DNA of 64,000 nucleotides from Lineus longissimus (taxonomy: Eukaryota > Nemertea > Pilidiophora > Heteronemertea > Lineidae). The DNA is taken from NCBI RefSeq assembly GCF_910592395.1, contig NC_088308.1:27047501-27111500 (forward strand), in the 5' to 3' direction. Within the stretch, counting starts at the first letter, position 1. Every line of letters starts with the position of its first letter. Of the stretch, positions 13,913 through 28,526 are shown piece after piece. The position numbers and the translations under genes are program-made. The notes below the pieces were generated by a model. The model searched no databases. It was not told where the DNA came from and worked only from the letters and a program-made list of their open reading frames with translations.

Positions 13913-16900
13913 GAAACTTGAGAAATAATTTGAGAACTATTCAGATATGACTGGAACATGTTTTACCAACTATGATGTTCAGCTTCACAGCAGTTGATCC
14001 GATTAACACTTTATCATAGCATGAAAAAATCAACAGTTATCCTCGCTGATATAGTAAAAACCGACAATTGCGCACAGAACTGTAAGAAGTGGCGCCTTTC
14101 ACGCTAGGAATCTTAAAAAACGTGCTGGTAAAATCACAGGAATACTACCATAACTTTGTCGGCATAAACTCCAATATCCTATATTTTGATAATGATATTT
14201 GATAAAGATTCAATAAACTGCAACGGACTTGCTTATAAGCGCATTAATGGATCTGTTTTTTTGGTGCAATTTCACGCAAGGATATATTCAATCCGTGCCA
14301 TACGTCTGTCAAGACATCGGACGGACATGTAATCAACCACCGGTGGTCGGGACCAAATCATTCACCAATAGCCAAAAAAGAATAAAAGATATAAACGTCT
14401 TGAAATACGATATGTGAAAAAAAGTTCAAGATGACGAGTTGACGGGGACGAGAAGACAAGCACGCGGGATGCTTGATAATCGGACAGGCGCTGATTGTGA
14501 GCGGAAAAGTTCAACATACTTATACCTTATAGTCATGATAGTTATTCCAATAGGTCATGTGAGCTTTGGATGAAGCTTTATACCAAGCTTTTGTGTTTGG
14601 TATACTGGTATTCTCCCAAAGCCAGATAGTTGAATTATGGGCGTCCTTTAAGATTCAGCTGGTGTTATTCTTAGCCGGAGGACATATCATTTTCGTGGAG
14701 ACATATTCTTCAAAAATGCAACCATCTTTCTTCCCACGTAAGATATGTCACAAACATTTTTGACGGGAAACTACATTTCTGAAGCTGTCAACAAAGGCTG
14801 GTTTTGTAGATGGTACAGTAGAACATATTGTGTTTACTGACGCTTAAAACACTAATTGGCAGGATTTGCGAGTAAAAAACATCACATGTAACATTCTATT
14901 TTTGGCGATCGCTGGTTCCGTGCCTGTTGAAAAGCGCTGAGGAAAGCAGAGAAAATACGGCGTGGGTGAATGCAAAAGTTTTGCAAAGCATATACTCATT
15001 GATATTTCAAGTCCTATATCTTTAATAGTTTGACATTTAGGAATCATTTCTTGGTGTAACTGAAAAGTTCCTCGTCTGGTCTGGGGGAAAACCATCCTCC
15101 TAATCACAAGGTCTTAGGCTATTAGACTAGTATTAGTTACCGAAGATGAGCCAAAAATCATGGATGGCTTTAGAATGGAATTGCTGATTAGACCAGGTTT
15201 TTTTAATTATCGAGTTTGTAGAAGTAGAAAATGGTGATAAAACCCTTTCTTATTTAGTGTGATCAACTTTTAACATGATGAGTGGGCAAACGCTCAATGA
15301 AGATTCTGATTAGATTCTTACCATCTAAGCCGTGTTTGATGAAATGGCTGTCACTAAACTGGCCGAGAAAGTTTGTTATCGAAGGTAGATTATGATCGAT
15401 TGGAGGATCAAAGATGCATTACAAAATACATTGGTTGACATAGTGATCCATCGTTGAGGACTGGAGAGTTTGCAGAACGTCTCGACTCCACTTGAGTTGA
15501 CCCATTCTCCAAGCAAAAAGCAAATAGAAGAATATTTTTATCCCCACACAGATATCTATTACATCATTTCGAATTTGCTTGACGATAATATAAGAATCCA
15601 AAGATTATGTTGTTTTTTTTAGGTTTCGTGTTTTTACAAACATGCTGCAAGGACTGCCGGGATTTTTTACCGACCGGGCTTTCCCAAGTCTTTGGCTATC
15701 CCCTAAAATTGACATGAATAGCAAAGTTTGGTCACTGTTCGGCCTACTGCCACATCAGCTAACTAAAATTGTTTTCTTTTCTAAACTTTTCTCCTTTTTG
15801 ATTCATACGAATTGCGCTGCATCGGCTCTCCGAACAGTTGTTGCGTCGAAGACTGTGGAAGGACATGTCGCCGTTTCTAAGCTAAAGTCAGCATTCGTTG
15901 CTTTTTTTCGAATATCCTATGAAAAGTTAAGCATGGTAATAATGTAATGGTTCGTCGGTATTCCTTTGTGCTCGTCAATTTCATAATCAGCTCTTCAAAG
16001 GATTCGATCAGTCAGCCATAATTGGGAAACTGCTTCATTTCATCAGCGCCTTCGATGGAGTTTTATTGGGGCATCTGCCGCCTTAGGATCAGCTGCTGCA
16101 GTCGTGATTACAAGTTAAAAAAGATAGCCAGTCATTTCGCGGCATGCTTCATTTGAGATGTTGTGACATTCGGAATTCTGCTTTAGGAAATCATTGAATA
16201 GTGATGTATTTAGCCCCATCTTCGTTGAAGCAGACCGAGACAATGGACGTGTGGTCACAACGCATCAATTGACGAAGCGGAACATTATTTAGCATCGGCT
16301 CCGAAGGCCGATTACTTATACACCTCAGTGTCAGGGTCTACAATTGCAATGCCATCGAACTCCCAATGGCTGAAACCTGACCAACTGAATGATCAATTAG
16401 AAGGAAGTTTTTATGATGGGTAGTCGTTGTGGTTGGGTATGGTTATCAGGCCGCTAGGGTGTCTTGTTGAACTTGGGTAATGGGATTCCTCGGCGGCTGT
16501 CCGCCCGCTCCGATCTAGCGAGTGGCCCTGGCACAGACCCGAGAAGAGCTCGAAAAGAAAAGAATCATCGAAGTATGAGTATTCAGTCGCAAACCAGTCG
16601 CCAGTCTAGCATATAATTTAATGGCAATAGTTGAGAATTTACTCGCAGTGAGATCGATAACCTTATATGAATATGAGGTAAAATCTCTCTGCAACCTTTT
16701 CTAAAAATATTCACGGCATTCTCAGTTTCCGGACTACTGCAGCCTTATTACACGTTCATCAGCTCAAAAGGTCTAATCTTACCACCGTCACCTTTATATT
16801 TCATTACACAGAAAGTCAATCAGAATTCCAAATGGGGGTCGATCATAGCCGAGAAGAGATCGATATTGGTCCACAATTGCATTCGATCAAACTCAGATCT

Positions 16901-19900
16901 GTCAGGACTGCCCAGTAACCTTTCCTGGCTTGTGCACCAACCGACCGAAGACATTATCGTTGACGTGAATACTTTCGGCCGATTACTCTTTGTTGCGGCC
17001 GCAGTGTAATAGCCGTTATGAAAGCGCCGGACATGGATCTTGTGGCTATGATATAATAAAGTATATTTCTTCAAGGCAAGAATGGCATCGTTGGCGTTGG
17101 TAACACTAGTTCAATGTTTGGCGACACAATGAAGACATTCTGATGCACTGAAACCTTCATATCACCGAGACGAGTGTATAGCAGAAGCTTGCTTCATAGT
17201 CGTGATATCCGGATGTAAAAGTGCAAAATTGATTTTGATTCTTGTCCTTAACTGTAGCTTTAAACTCTGAGTGCCATAGTTTTTCATATCGTGGATAGGA
17301 CCAAAATGTATTCCAGTCAAAAGTTTGGTTGTTAATATGGCACAATAATCATCTCCATGACATCACTTAATACACTGAATACCGGTAATATGTGCTCCTA
17401 ATCTCGACTCCAATAAAGGATCCATCAATGGTCCAGGCAAGATCATCAAGTTGATTGTCAATACCTTTTCAAAGCAAATAAATGCAGTTGACTACGGTAT
17501 CATATTTTTTCATGTCGCAGGGATTTTTGGTCTCTGCAATACAAACTGACCCGTTTCATCGGTAGCCAGAGCATTTCTCGCTTAAATCTCCCTATCAAGA
17601 AAAAAGTGGTTATTCATTCTTTTAGCTTGCTGGAGCCTGAATATCTTGTGCACCACGCACGAGGAGCCTGGGTAAATGTTTCCGATGGGATTTCAGGCGG
17701 AGGAGAAAATCCCCGCCGTAGGCCGATCTAAGACAGGTGAAATCAATCACCATGCTCTGAATAGGCCAGCGGCTTGGTGTAGATCCGTGAGATAATCCGA
17801 AGGAATCTTCTTTTCCCATGCTTGGGGCCGATTAATGGACGAGACGGTGTGTGCATGCAGCCTGGGAGAGAGTAGAGAAATTAAATATCTGCAGTGGTCT
17901 GCAGGGTTGGTCTACTACTACGCGAGCTTTTCCCGTCGACCAAAGGATCCACCATGTCTGTTACGTCAATCAAGATGCTGAGGAGAATCTGCTTTGAATT
18001 CTTATAGCTCATCTAGCAGAGCCGATGGCCAGTTTTATGGGAGCCAAGTAGAAAAACGATTACATTGATACCCTCGCCTATCCTCCGATACCTCGGCAGG
18101 CTTGGCCGCCAATGAAATATGATGGCATGGCGCTTTTGATGCAGTCGGTGAAAGCGACAGGATATCGACTGGATATCATAAACTCAGGATCATAAACTCA
18201 CTACGAGTATAATTGGTATCACTGCACCCTTTGAAGTAGAATTACTGCAGCCCAGGATTTGAGTTTAACGGAAGAAGTTATTTATGCTTGAAACACAGAG
18301 GTTCAGCTCAGCTGGCAAGCGATTTGAAGCAATAGATTACTCCGCGTTTTTTTCGCGCTTTTCCGTCAAGTGCCGGAACTGATCTCCGTGTCAGTGGTCG
18401 ACAAAATGGTAATAAACCCACAACTACATCCTGCCAGCCTCGAACGGAGTTTATAATGATCCCAGCTACACAAGTAATCCATTAATCGAGAAAAAATATT
18501 TTCTCGGTATCGGAAGAGATTTTTAGATGCATGAAGGAGATCATATTGGTCGAGAGCACCTTATACGTTTCATTGTTATTCATTGCTCTTATTGTGGCAA
18601 CAGTTAGCAGTTCGAGAAAAATTACTTTTTGAACAGCATCCTGTTATTAGGCAGCTATTCCATTGACCTTTCTACATACCAGGAGATGAGACAATGGGAA
18701 AGAGATGACTTAGGCGAAAATATCAATTTGGCAATTTACCAATGATTTAGACATTTATTTTACTAGGGTGATGATTTGCTTGATAACGCTACCTTTGGCG
18801 GTGACATCAGTTGGCGGTGATGATGTGTTTGAAACATGTTATGAAAAGTGGCGGAGACAAGGGACTATGCACAGCCATTGACTCTAGCAAAAAGTCAATG
18901 ATGTTGTGTGTGGTATCGGGCCAGTCACGGGTAGGATAGATCCATTAGCCTGTACTGCTGTCTTCTCAAAACGTACATGTACTTTGTGAAAATAAATAAA
19001 ATTCGCAAAGCCGCTATCTCTCGGCGGTATGCAGAGTTTCTTCATTATTTTTATCTAAAATTGATCCTAATGTTATTGCCGGATAAATCGTTAAATTACG
19101 CGGCACTTTATGACCTTTGAGTCTGATATTGAGCATTGATTCAAGATTTTAATGGCTCTTCAAATACTGAGCTGACATATAACGAAGAGGAGGCACAACA
19201 GAGATTTGACTGTGAGGCTTAATTTTGTTACAAATGATCGCGAACATAAACATGATTGCTGTTTGGGGAAAATTTGGATTGTTTACTCTCCGAGCTGCCG
19301 GTAGTATGTACGGCTCAGGGATGTTGACGGTAGAGAAAGACAAATACACCAGACGAAACCACTTCAAGATATACCATGCAGTTAATTTTATTTTCTAATC
19401 ATTCCGATATCGGTGAAACTCTGTCAACATGTCACCCCGACCAACCCCCTAAAGGCAAATCTGCCAAATAATCGGTCGGATCGTTAACTTATAAATGACT
19501 CGGATGCAGTCCTATCTGGACATTGGTCGATGCATTGTTGGTACACGCTGCGGGGAGATTATTGGTGCATATTTCACCTAGACGCTTCCGCCAAACAAAC
19601 TCTGCTCCAAGGATGATGATATTATAAGAAGCCTTGTTGGATCAAGAGTATATAAAGAAGATGTTACTCGTATCTACCAGATATAAAGATACTAGCTATT
19701 ACTCTATTGCACGATTCATCTGAACGCAATTTCCGGAACCTTCAGTTTGTATGTGATGTCACCTAAGCACGCCGTTGCAGCCCGTGGTCTTTACTATGGA
19801 TTCGAAAACGTGCGGGGGCAGCAAGTCATTTCCATATTTATTAGTCCTATTAATATTGTGGAAATGGTGCGTATCACGCAATTGGTTAAGTTCAGTGGGT

Positions 19901-20490
19901 AACTGCTTAGCTGCAGATTTTAAGAGCTTGGAAAGGATTCGAATGGTCTCTGCCAAGCTATATCGACGACACAAATTGACCATCAATTCCTCTGATTGAT
20001 AGGGAAAGATCGCATGAAGTCTATTGCTGGTGGCCCTGAAGCTATTAAGGGTGAAGTCATGCAGCAGCAGAGATATTGCTAGGAATTGATCTGTTGCTAT
20101 TTGATGGCTAAATTACCAATCAAATGGTCTTGATTGCAACAAGGTGATTTGCAGGCGATAAACACTTATCTTAAATCAGGCAGTCACGGGTCGTTATCGA
20201 GCCCACGGGCATTCCTGTGGGTCATAGATACTATAAACGATGCTGCTGATATTGAACCGTGTTATTGCCTCTCTCTGCAGAATCCTTCAGTGAACTCATC
20301 ACCTTTGTCATGTAGGAATACGGTGTGATGGGTAAGGTAGTAGCTCTATTAAATGCTGGAATGAGCTGATCTCTGCACATTGCCACACCCATGCCGACTT
20401 ACCGGCAGTGGATGTCAATCCTAAAATCTCCTCCTTTCACGGCCACGCCTTGCCCTCGGGCTCCAGTCTGTAGGAGTGATTACCTGAGCT
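13913..20490. other. Intergenic DNA, no supportable gene
   Basis: Frames are broken by many stops. Around 16500-18000 on the plus strand a few short peptides loosely recall Ty3/gypsy reverse transcriptase, but no catalytic motif can be joined. It is recorded as unassigned sequence, possibly very old retroelement debris. Confidence 0.4.
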
Positions 20491-20600
20491 CCGGTGTTGA
20501 CACGTTTTTCGGTGCTTCCCCCTGAAAAGTCATGGTTTCTCTAGCTTACTATCAAATTGAAAAACTGTAACACGGGGAACTACCACAGATGTTACACTGG
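20491..20600. mobile_element. MITE copy 1 (same family as 52436-52608)
   Basis: It begins CCGGTGTTGACACG and ends GTTACACTGG, whose reverse complement CCAGTGTAAC resembles the left end. It shares the block CCCCTGAAAAGTCATGG and further patches with the element at 52436-52608, but is about 60 bp shorter in the middle. Non-coding, so a non-autonomous DNA transposon is the likely origin. Confidence 0.55.
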
Positions 20601-21093
20601 GTTCCTTGTTGCACTGGAGCGGAGGAAAAAACATTTGGATTGGTAATAATCATGTTTCCATTATTTGCTGAGAATCCCATCACAGTTCTCAATCATCATT
20701 CTTAATTGACGCCATTGAATAAGCTGCAGCTCTTAGAATTTCGAAAGACGCGAATTGGTCAGAGTTCAGATAAGCGGCTGATTGCCTTTTGAATTCTCAA
20801 CTAACGTTTAGATGCAAACGTGTCTAAAAGAAGGTCGTGAATGGAGAAAGATTTTCGGCAATTTCTTGTCACGAAAAGGAAGGGAGATTCTTTCACAGTC
20901 AGTTAATGTCATCTTGCATCTTGCATACTGATTTTCACAAATAACCAAAAAACGAAAACATAATGGTGCATTTTTGTTTTTATGAAATATCGTCCAGGCT
21001 TTACGATGGAGGGAAAACACTTTACAAAATATCTGCTTTTCTTTCTCAATTCGTATAGATATTTAAAAGGATATCCTCTGGTGCTAATCAGTG
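20601..21093. other. Intergenic DNA, nothing recognised
   Basis: No domain-bearing frame, tRNA or repeat is seen in this ~490-bp stretch. Confidence 0.5.
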
Positions 21094-21191
21094 CGGTGGC
21101 TGGGAAAGGACATCACATGATTTTTTTTTCAACATGAAAAATTTTGGTCATGTCGAAAAAAAATTCATGTGATGTCCTTTCCCAGCCACCG
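21094..21191. repeat. 98-bp long hairpin (fold-back element)
   Basis: The left arm starts CGGTGGCTGGGAAAGGACAT at 21094 and pairs with the right arm ending at 21191. The first 27 bp pair perfectly, then pairing continues through a T/A run with two mismatches to about 44 bp per arm, leaving a loop of about 10 nt. It resembles either a very short palindromic MITE or a primary small-RNA hairpin. There is no coding potential. Confidence 0.85.
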
Positions 21192-24100
21192 TAAATCATT
21201 TCTCCTCACCAAATACGACCCAGGTGATTCTCAGTTGCAATCTTATCTAACTAGCGTAGATTAATTGGCGACCCAGACTCGGTGTTGCTCGAGGCACCAA
21301 ATAAATATAAGAGGAATTGATTTCACTAATGATGTATCTTGACATATGACAAGACGAAAGGTACGTTAATCTTAGGTTGGTGACTTGCTGACAGGTGAAA
21401 TGAAAAACGCACTTCAAAGAGCATATATCGAAAAAGGTTCCCTCTTTAGCCGAGTGAATGGTTTATTGCATCACCTCTACGGCGCCGATGACAGCGCACT
21501 CTTAGAAATAAAAGTTTTTGAGCCTCACGGTCAATAATGGTATACAATGTATGTACATGTATTTGCATCTTTTTCCCTTTTACAAAGTGCTATGTGGCTG
21601 GGTTATAATAGGCAGCATATTCACCCTACCTTCAATAGAAACCTTTGCGAATTGCTACGTGTAAGAGGTCAATTGCAACTGAGGACTGTGCAATACTATG
21701 GAACGATTGACTCATTCTTTTCTTATGTATACTTGATGACAATAAGAATTATCAGAGTAATACTGTTATGAGTACAACTACTGTTTGATTGCTTATTAGA
21801 TTAGTCCATCCCAAAGGAATCTACCTTTTACGTGGCATACATTATGCACGAAACGAACCAGCCTGTACTGAATTAGATAAAGGGTGAGTCCTGGGACTTT
21901 CTGCCTGGGGACACTAAAATATACATTTCTTTTTGCAGAGTTCCTGCTGAGTTATTGGAGAAGGCGAAACAGTATTATATCTGAAAATTATTTAAGAAAC
22001 CAGATAGGGCTAGGTTCCTTGCGAGCGACGTATCCCTTACATCTCATTTTAGTAGGCTGTGAAGCGTTCGTATCTCAGAGCACTAAACTGTTCGTTACAA
22101 CCAATTACAAGTTATCCGAACCTTAAAAGAATGTTGGCAGCTGATGAAAACAGAATCGTGTCTGTAAAACGTGAAGAATTATCGAAATCACCTTCTTCAA
22201 AGGTGCTAGCTTAGCTTACCCTTGAAGAAGTAGTATCAGTTTAAATCACAAGGACTGAGTTACATGTACATCAAACTTAATTTCTCTATAGTGATATCAA
22301 ATATGACAAGCACTTAATTTGAGGAACAAGTAACGCTTTTATTTTTCAAATGATAACCTAAAGCACGACTTTTCCCAGCAATCTTCGTTAAATTGCTGAC
22401 AATTCTAACTAAATGGATTCATGAAAGTTGGATGGATGGGTATTTTGCGTGCAGCAGGAGAAATAATTCTCCTCTCTACAGAGTCTAACCGACTGGTTGC
22501 AAATGCCAGCTGTTGGCTTTTAGAACATAATAACCTTGCCTCCCCACAGCAAACCGTTTCGTCTCATTTGATATCACACTTGAATTGACAAACGTCGTTT
22601 GAGACGGTTGCCTAACTAATAAACAAGCCAATGGCCAGATGATACTGAGGCTGACGATGAAACTGAGGCTGAAGACCAATACATAGTCGTTTATGGGTTA
22701 ATACATACAACAAGACCAATGCGTTGTTGAATACACCACGGATGTAAATCGCAGCGTGTTTAAGAACTGTGTGTAAAACGTACACACGGGAACTGCCCAT
22801 GCTTTACGTGTACACACCTTTCATCGTATCTGTATCCTCAGCACCAAACAGAAGTTGTAGGGCAAATAAGACGCCACAATCCGATTTCCAGTAAATCAGA
22901 TGTAGAGTGACTTCCTATTTTGCTCCATTTACCATTCATGGTTGGTCAATGTTCTAATACTGCTGAGTGTGGATTACTAATTTCTGTAAGAGGATGGTTG
23001 GACCATGGTACGCGCTTTGCTAAGAAAGAAAACTTAGGAATCCTTAGATGCATTGCGCCGAAGGATACGCCCGTATCATACAGATATTTGTGGTCGATAC
23101 GCCGAAACCATTCTGGAATGATATTCCTCACCGCATCCTGACCGGATTTGCAGACTCATTTCATCTTCTAATTGAATTGACATACAAATGAGAAAATCGA
23201 CTGATCTACGATTTGAAGGATGATGATAATAGCTTGTCATTTAGACCCCCTCAGGGCTTCACCTGCCTGGTGGTTCGGCTGCGATGAGATTATCATTAAC
23301 CTTGCTGATCGGTTAGTTAATTCCAGGTCAGGGAAGATCAGAGAACGCAGACCAAGCTTGTCGATATGTCTCGTCATATATTCAGCAAGTCATTGGTAGT
23401 TGGGTACAACTCGGGGCATGAGAACAGCGGAAGGGCTCAGCCTCATAGGCTCCTTGACATATTTGTCGAATGAAGTTATGTTTCATTCAACTCTTCGTCG
23501 TCAAGCTTTTAAGAATGAAAGCCTACGACGAACTATGAATATTTTAGTGTCAATTTTGTTTTTTTAATCTTCTAAAACTTAGTGCAAACGATGGTTTAAG
23601 AATACCACTCTCTTCATTGTTGATGTTCGGAATCTAAAGAAAGATTGTAATTTTCAAAGTGATATTCTTTGTAGACTTCAAACAATGCTAACACTTGTAC
23701 ACTTACTCTTACATGTGGAGTAATTAGCATTAGCTTTAACAGACTACGACAGCAGCGCTAGAAGCCGACACCTATACTGCGATAAACAAAAAACAGTCAA
23801 AAATCACCAAAGGATAAGCTGTAAAAGGTTATCTATTTCGATCCAATCCATCATTACAATACAATTTCAAGTGTCAAACTTCCCTGTCAAACATTTCCAA
23901 TAATCTTTCATTTGATATCAAGTGCCTTCGTTCTTAATGCTGTGAGCAAACGTGCTATCAGCCTGTAATGTCAAGCCTGTAAAGCCTGTTGGCCATCAAA
24001 CTAACATATGTTGAAGGCTTCTGCTATTTATTGTGTATGCAAAGTCCTCATCTGATGTCACGACCATCGCGTAATATAGCCTTTATTGCTTACCATCATC

Positions 24101-25041
24101 ACAGCCAAAAGTTATGAGGTACGTCGTTGACAATATGACAATACCATGTTAATTTGTTTCACCGGCGGTTACCTTTTTCAATGTTGGTGGCCGGAGTGGA
24201 TGTCAACTCCAAGCAATCAGTTCTGAGTGGTTTCCTCTGCTTTATTTCTTCTTCTCTGCTTCTTTTGCTGTCAGATATAAGGCAGTTGCCTGTATCAATG
24301 AAATTTCACACCGCGTCTGATGCATCCGCTTCTTGTCTGTCGGACACACTGTTTAGGACCCAACGTGACATGCCATCAACAAGAAATATATTTAGTTATC
24401 CCGATATTGCCTTGTTGTATTGATACTATGTCTGAGCAATGGTAAAACTGATGGAAACACTCGTTGAATTATCCTCTACAATCTGCCGGATTGCTTTTTG
24501 ATCTGGGTGCCTCGGATTGAATTGCAATTGGATGTTGGGAACATCTTAAGAGACTAAACTGATTTTTCAAGAATATCAATTCTCATGCTACTGTCAACTT
24601 GATGAGAGATGTTAGAGCAAGGACAAGATATATGTATATGTTTTCTAAACCTGACCAGTGCGAACATAAAAACAGACACAGCATCTACTACAAATGTTAG
24701 CCGACAAAATGCTTTCATACGAAGTCTCAACTTCACGCTTGCATAGTTATCATTTCGCGATTGACAGGATATCATACCCTCGAGACTATTATTAATTCTA
24801 ATTTAGTTAATGACTGATGCGGTGGCTCTATTAATTTCTTTTCCTGTGGGATAGTGCGATGCGGCAAAAAACTTTTTTTCAATTTCCGGCATCAGAGATG
24901 GTTACGCTTGTGATTTAAAAGGAATGGTTCTGTTTTTAGGTTTGTGAAGCGAGAGTGGCGGTCCTTTCCTGTCATAATGCCTGTAATAATACCATATGTA
25001 CATGAATGAATAAAAAAGTAAATGAAGAGAAAAAGAATGTT
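21192..25041. other. Intergenic DNA without a recognisable gene
   Basis: Short open frames only, none with a known domain or an obvious splice partner. A 10-bp inverted repeat (CTTCTTCAAAGG against CCCTTGAAGAAG) lies at about 22192-22230. Nothing else is supportable. Confidence 0.5.
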
Positions 25042-25113
25042 GTGGATACACGGGGATTCGAATCCGTGACCACCAGACCGAAAGTCCAGCATTCTAACCG
25101 TTGAACCACAGAG
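25042..25113 (-). pseudogene. tRNA-Glu-like pseudogene or SINE head
   Basis: Read on the minus strand it has an A-box-like TGGTTCAACGG, an anticodon arm whose loop CTTTCGG gives anticodon TTC (Glu), and a B-box-like GATTCGAATCC. The T-arm carries an extra base and the acceptor ends do not pair over seven bases, so a working tRNA is unlikely. A tRNA-derived SINE head or a decayed tRNA gene explains it best. It is followed on its 3' side by AT-rich sequence rather than a clear SINE body. Confidence 0.5.
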
Positions 25114-25506
25114 GCTTTCATGTTAGAGTGGTGATTTTCTTCGCCTGTAATAACCAGCCTATGGCAATATGAACCTTGTGTGAAATAGAGCGACATTTTT
25201 ATTTCACACATGCTTCAGATCACCAATTCGTTATCTGCCACTTGCTGGAACCAACCTGGCGCTCAGTAACACCAGTTGCCTTTGATTGACGAAGATTTTA
25301 CTTGACGTGCTCCTGAAACGCCCGATGGATTCATACTCGGACAACATTCCTCCGGAATTGAAGCCACTGTGAATTAATAGGGGTAGATGACACTCTAATC
25401 ACCGACTCACACCAGGGGCGGGTGTGTGTTGAGATAACGATGGGAAGGCCGAGAAGTGACCGATCATTGAAAAAGGGAATTAGCGGCACACACAAATTGC
25501 AAAACC

Positions 25507-25526
25507 ACGGACTTATATAAGTCCGT
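25507..25526. repeat. Perfect 20-bp palindrome with TATATAA core
   Basis: ACGGACTTATATAAGTCCGT is its own reverse complement without a spacer. It could be a chance palindrome or a dimer-binding site. No gene starts nearby that would support a promoter role. Confidence 0.7.
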
Positions 25527-26321
25527 TAAAACGTTACTCTATTTTTGCTTCATTCGTTCATTTCTGTGCACGATTCTATTTTCGTCGTTGCCCTTTCAAG
25601 ATCTAAGGCTGCTTCATATTTGGTGACAATGACATCAATATATCTGCCTCACAATCGCCTTTGCTGACAGACGTTCTCCTCTCCCTAGGTAGTTGGCCAT
25701 GCCAAGGGAATATCAATAATGCAACTTATATTGGTAATGTTAAGCAGACAACACGCTGTTGTTATCTTGTGATAGTCAATCACTGAACCCACCATTAATC
25801 TATTCATACCAGACAGAAAGAGGACCTTTCCATCTCAACAAAAGTGGCCGAGGATCTTCTCATCTTAACAAAAGGGACAAAACTTGATGATGTATTGAAC
25901 GTGCTGAAATCCTGTGACATCATAGACTGAAGGTCAGAATAAAAAACACAAAGATATCTAGTTATTGATAGCCAGACGTGATAATTATCATAATGATAAC
26001 TAGAAGAGGAATGAGAAGGGGAAGAAATATTTATAGTCGAGTATAATCACTAGTCTCCCTCAGCTTCTTGGCTAAGTTGGGGAAGTCTAACTACCTGGCT
26101 TCTTCATGATGATCGATGACCATGTCCGGTGCGTGGATGACATAGCTTGTCTGTGGAACATGACCGCATTACAGGTCAGAAGTCGAAAAGGTTTCGGAAA
26201 TCGAAACCAATCTAAAACCAATCACCCATCAATTATGCCCGTTGCATTGTTTCTGTCCTAGATGAGAGTTTTAAATGCTCTCAATGTTCAATATCTTTCC
26301 TCGGGTGTTGTATTGATGTCT

Positions 26322-26359
26322 ACCCTCGCAAATCACGATGAAAATTGGTTTGCGAGGGT
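26322..26359. repeat. Small hairpin with 11-bp arms
   Basis: ACCCTCGCAAA at 26322-26332 pairs exactly with TTTGCGAGGGT at 26349-26359 across a 16-nt loop. No neighbouring gene suggests a function. Confidence 0.6.
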
Positions 26360-28526
26360 CAGACCAATCAACAAAATTATATGCTTACCCTACCCAAATC
26401 ACTTCTAGGTTTTACTGATCTGATGATTCCGTTTTAAATCCCCGTCGTCGCTGTTTCCATGTTGCCTTAAATGAGATGGTATCACGCCAGGTTAGCCCCA
26501 CCTCCGAGACTGCCGAGTGTAGTTGACGACATCCAAAGGTGCGAAATCCGTTGCCGTGAAAGCATGATTTGATCTTGGCGGGCTTTGTAACTCACCACAT
26601 CTCAATAGAGACCAAAAGGCACGCAATGCTTTATCGACCGGCTAGCGTTTTTCGATAATATAGCGTGATCTGAATTTGGTAAGACGATATCAAGCCGGGT
26701 CTGGCCTATCACTAAGCATTCCTTTACAACTTTAATGGACAAGTGTGTTAAAAGGAGGCTTATAAAAGCGTTATTACTGTGGTTATGACTGCGCTAGGCC
26801 TTGTTGACTGGAAGACGGTTAACTATCATAATAGTGACTGATAGAACAGCTTAATTTATACATCAGTCTGGAAAAAACAAGTCATCAACCCCAACATTTC
26901 ATCATCTCTCAAGACGCACAATCAATACGTGTTTGTATTCAAAGGACCACCCAGTCATCTTGTATCTTGTACACATCCACTGTCTACAGCCAGTGAGAGA
27001 GGAACCTCCACTCTAGATGCGGGCTGTCAGATAGCTAATTTGATCTTGTCACTTTGGTGTCGGATCAAACTGCCCCCAGGTTATGTACGCCCTACCCTTT
27101 GGGGGCGGATTTTATGTACATATACGTAGTCGAGTTCTCTAATAGGTCTATTCACTAAGTCAGTGTGGGCGCTTCGTACTCTGTAATGAAAAAGTGTAAA
27201 TTAAATTTGATTAAAAGATATAGGCAAAGCCGTAAGATTCTTATTCGTGAATAGGTATTAGATAGATACCTGAATATCTGAATCACCTCACATGCCTAAA
27301 CTTGATTAGTTGATCGAATTTTTAAGTAGCTTAGTATTAGTTGATTTACGTGATGGAATGATGAAATAGTTGCCCGCCGTATTTCGAGAAAAAAGCAGCC
27401 ACCAAGCCAGCAATGACAATATGACGTGCTTTGACTTTAATACTTGACCTATGATTGGTTCGTTACATGTTCTGCGGTGATGTCAACGGTCTCCATCAAC
27501 CGTCGACGGTCTTGTGCTGCTCAATCAATTCGCCATAATGACAGGGTTCTACTCTACTCAAATGTACTAAGAATGATTCTGCCTCACCACGGAGGACCAT
27601 CCCATGCGATGTTAGACAATCAGTATACGGACCAGACGTTCGGCAGCGGTAACCTGCAGAATAAAACAGTCTCGTCACTTTTTCCATCAGAACGGCAATC
27701 TGCGCCATGTGTTTTCCCATTGATTTTCTTCTTTTGTTCTGCACCCCCATTTGACTGCATTATCTGAAACTTTCAACCTCCATGTGATACAAGTCGTTAA
27801 TTGAATCCAGCACCTTGCTTGTTTTCTTGCTTGATGTCGCCGGGATTTTGATGCATTATTTCACACTGAAGATAATAAGCAATCAGCGGTTCAAACAATG
27901 CGTGTGATGTGTCTTGGTAATGGGGAACGTGGGTGTTGCTTGTGATTTCTACAATATCATTCAAACGAAAAGGTGAGGGCAGGCAAAAAGTCATAAATAT
28001 GTTTCTGTCATGATGTTTTGTCTTTTCAAAATCATGGAGATTTCTTGAGATCAATCTCATAGACAGGCAGTTTGGTACGCCAGTCTTACTTGTCATGTGT
28101 ACTGGGAGCCTGCACTTGGAGGCGTTATTCTGCATGTAGTAATCTAGCATAGTGTCAACCGCTGGAATAAGGAGCTCCTCAGGAAAGAGTAGCTCTGCGA
28201 TGATCCAGACGGTAAAATACTACATGACAAATTCTCATGCCATCGAGTCGGCTCGGGATACACCTAATCTTGCTCTCTCGTATACAATTTTCCACCATTG
28301 ATTACTGTGGGTTACCTTTTCTGTCGTCTTGATATGTTGAATTACATACCCAGACTTGGCGATGAAAATGATCCTGACATGCTGCATCGGGTGTGGTTAG
28401 CTTCGGGAGTTGTCTCGGGCGAACTACCGCGCTGGGTCAATTCCAATAGACAAGTCAGTTAGTTCGTCTTATGCATCTGCATGAAACATCATAGCAAGCA
28501 ATCTTCTATCTACCGGCTGCATCAGA

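Larger units (their letters stand above)
25114..28526. other. Intergenic DNA without a recognisable gene
   Basis: No supportable coding sequence. It contains the palindrome at 25507-25526 and the small hairpin at 26322-26359, listed separately. Confidence 0.5.

Noticed and set aside
15642-18600. Plus-strand peptides (for example TREELEKKRIIEV and SAGLVYYYASFSRRP) loosely like Ty3/gypsy reverse transcriptase
   Set aside because: They lie in different frames, are broken by many stops, and no catalytic YxDD or RNase H motif could be found. A profile search tolerant of frameshifts would decide.
27444-28150. Overlapping frames of 84-117 codons on both strands
   Set aside because: No recognisable domain and no conserved pattern; the overlap on both strands suggests chance.
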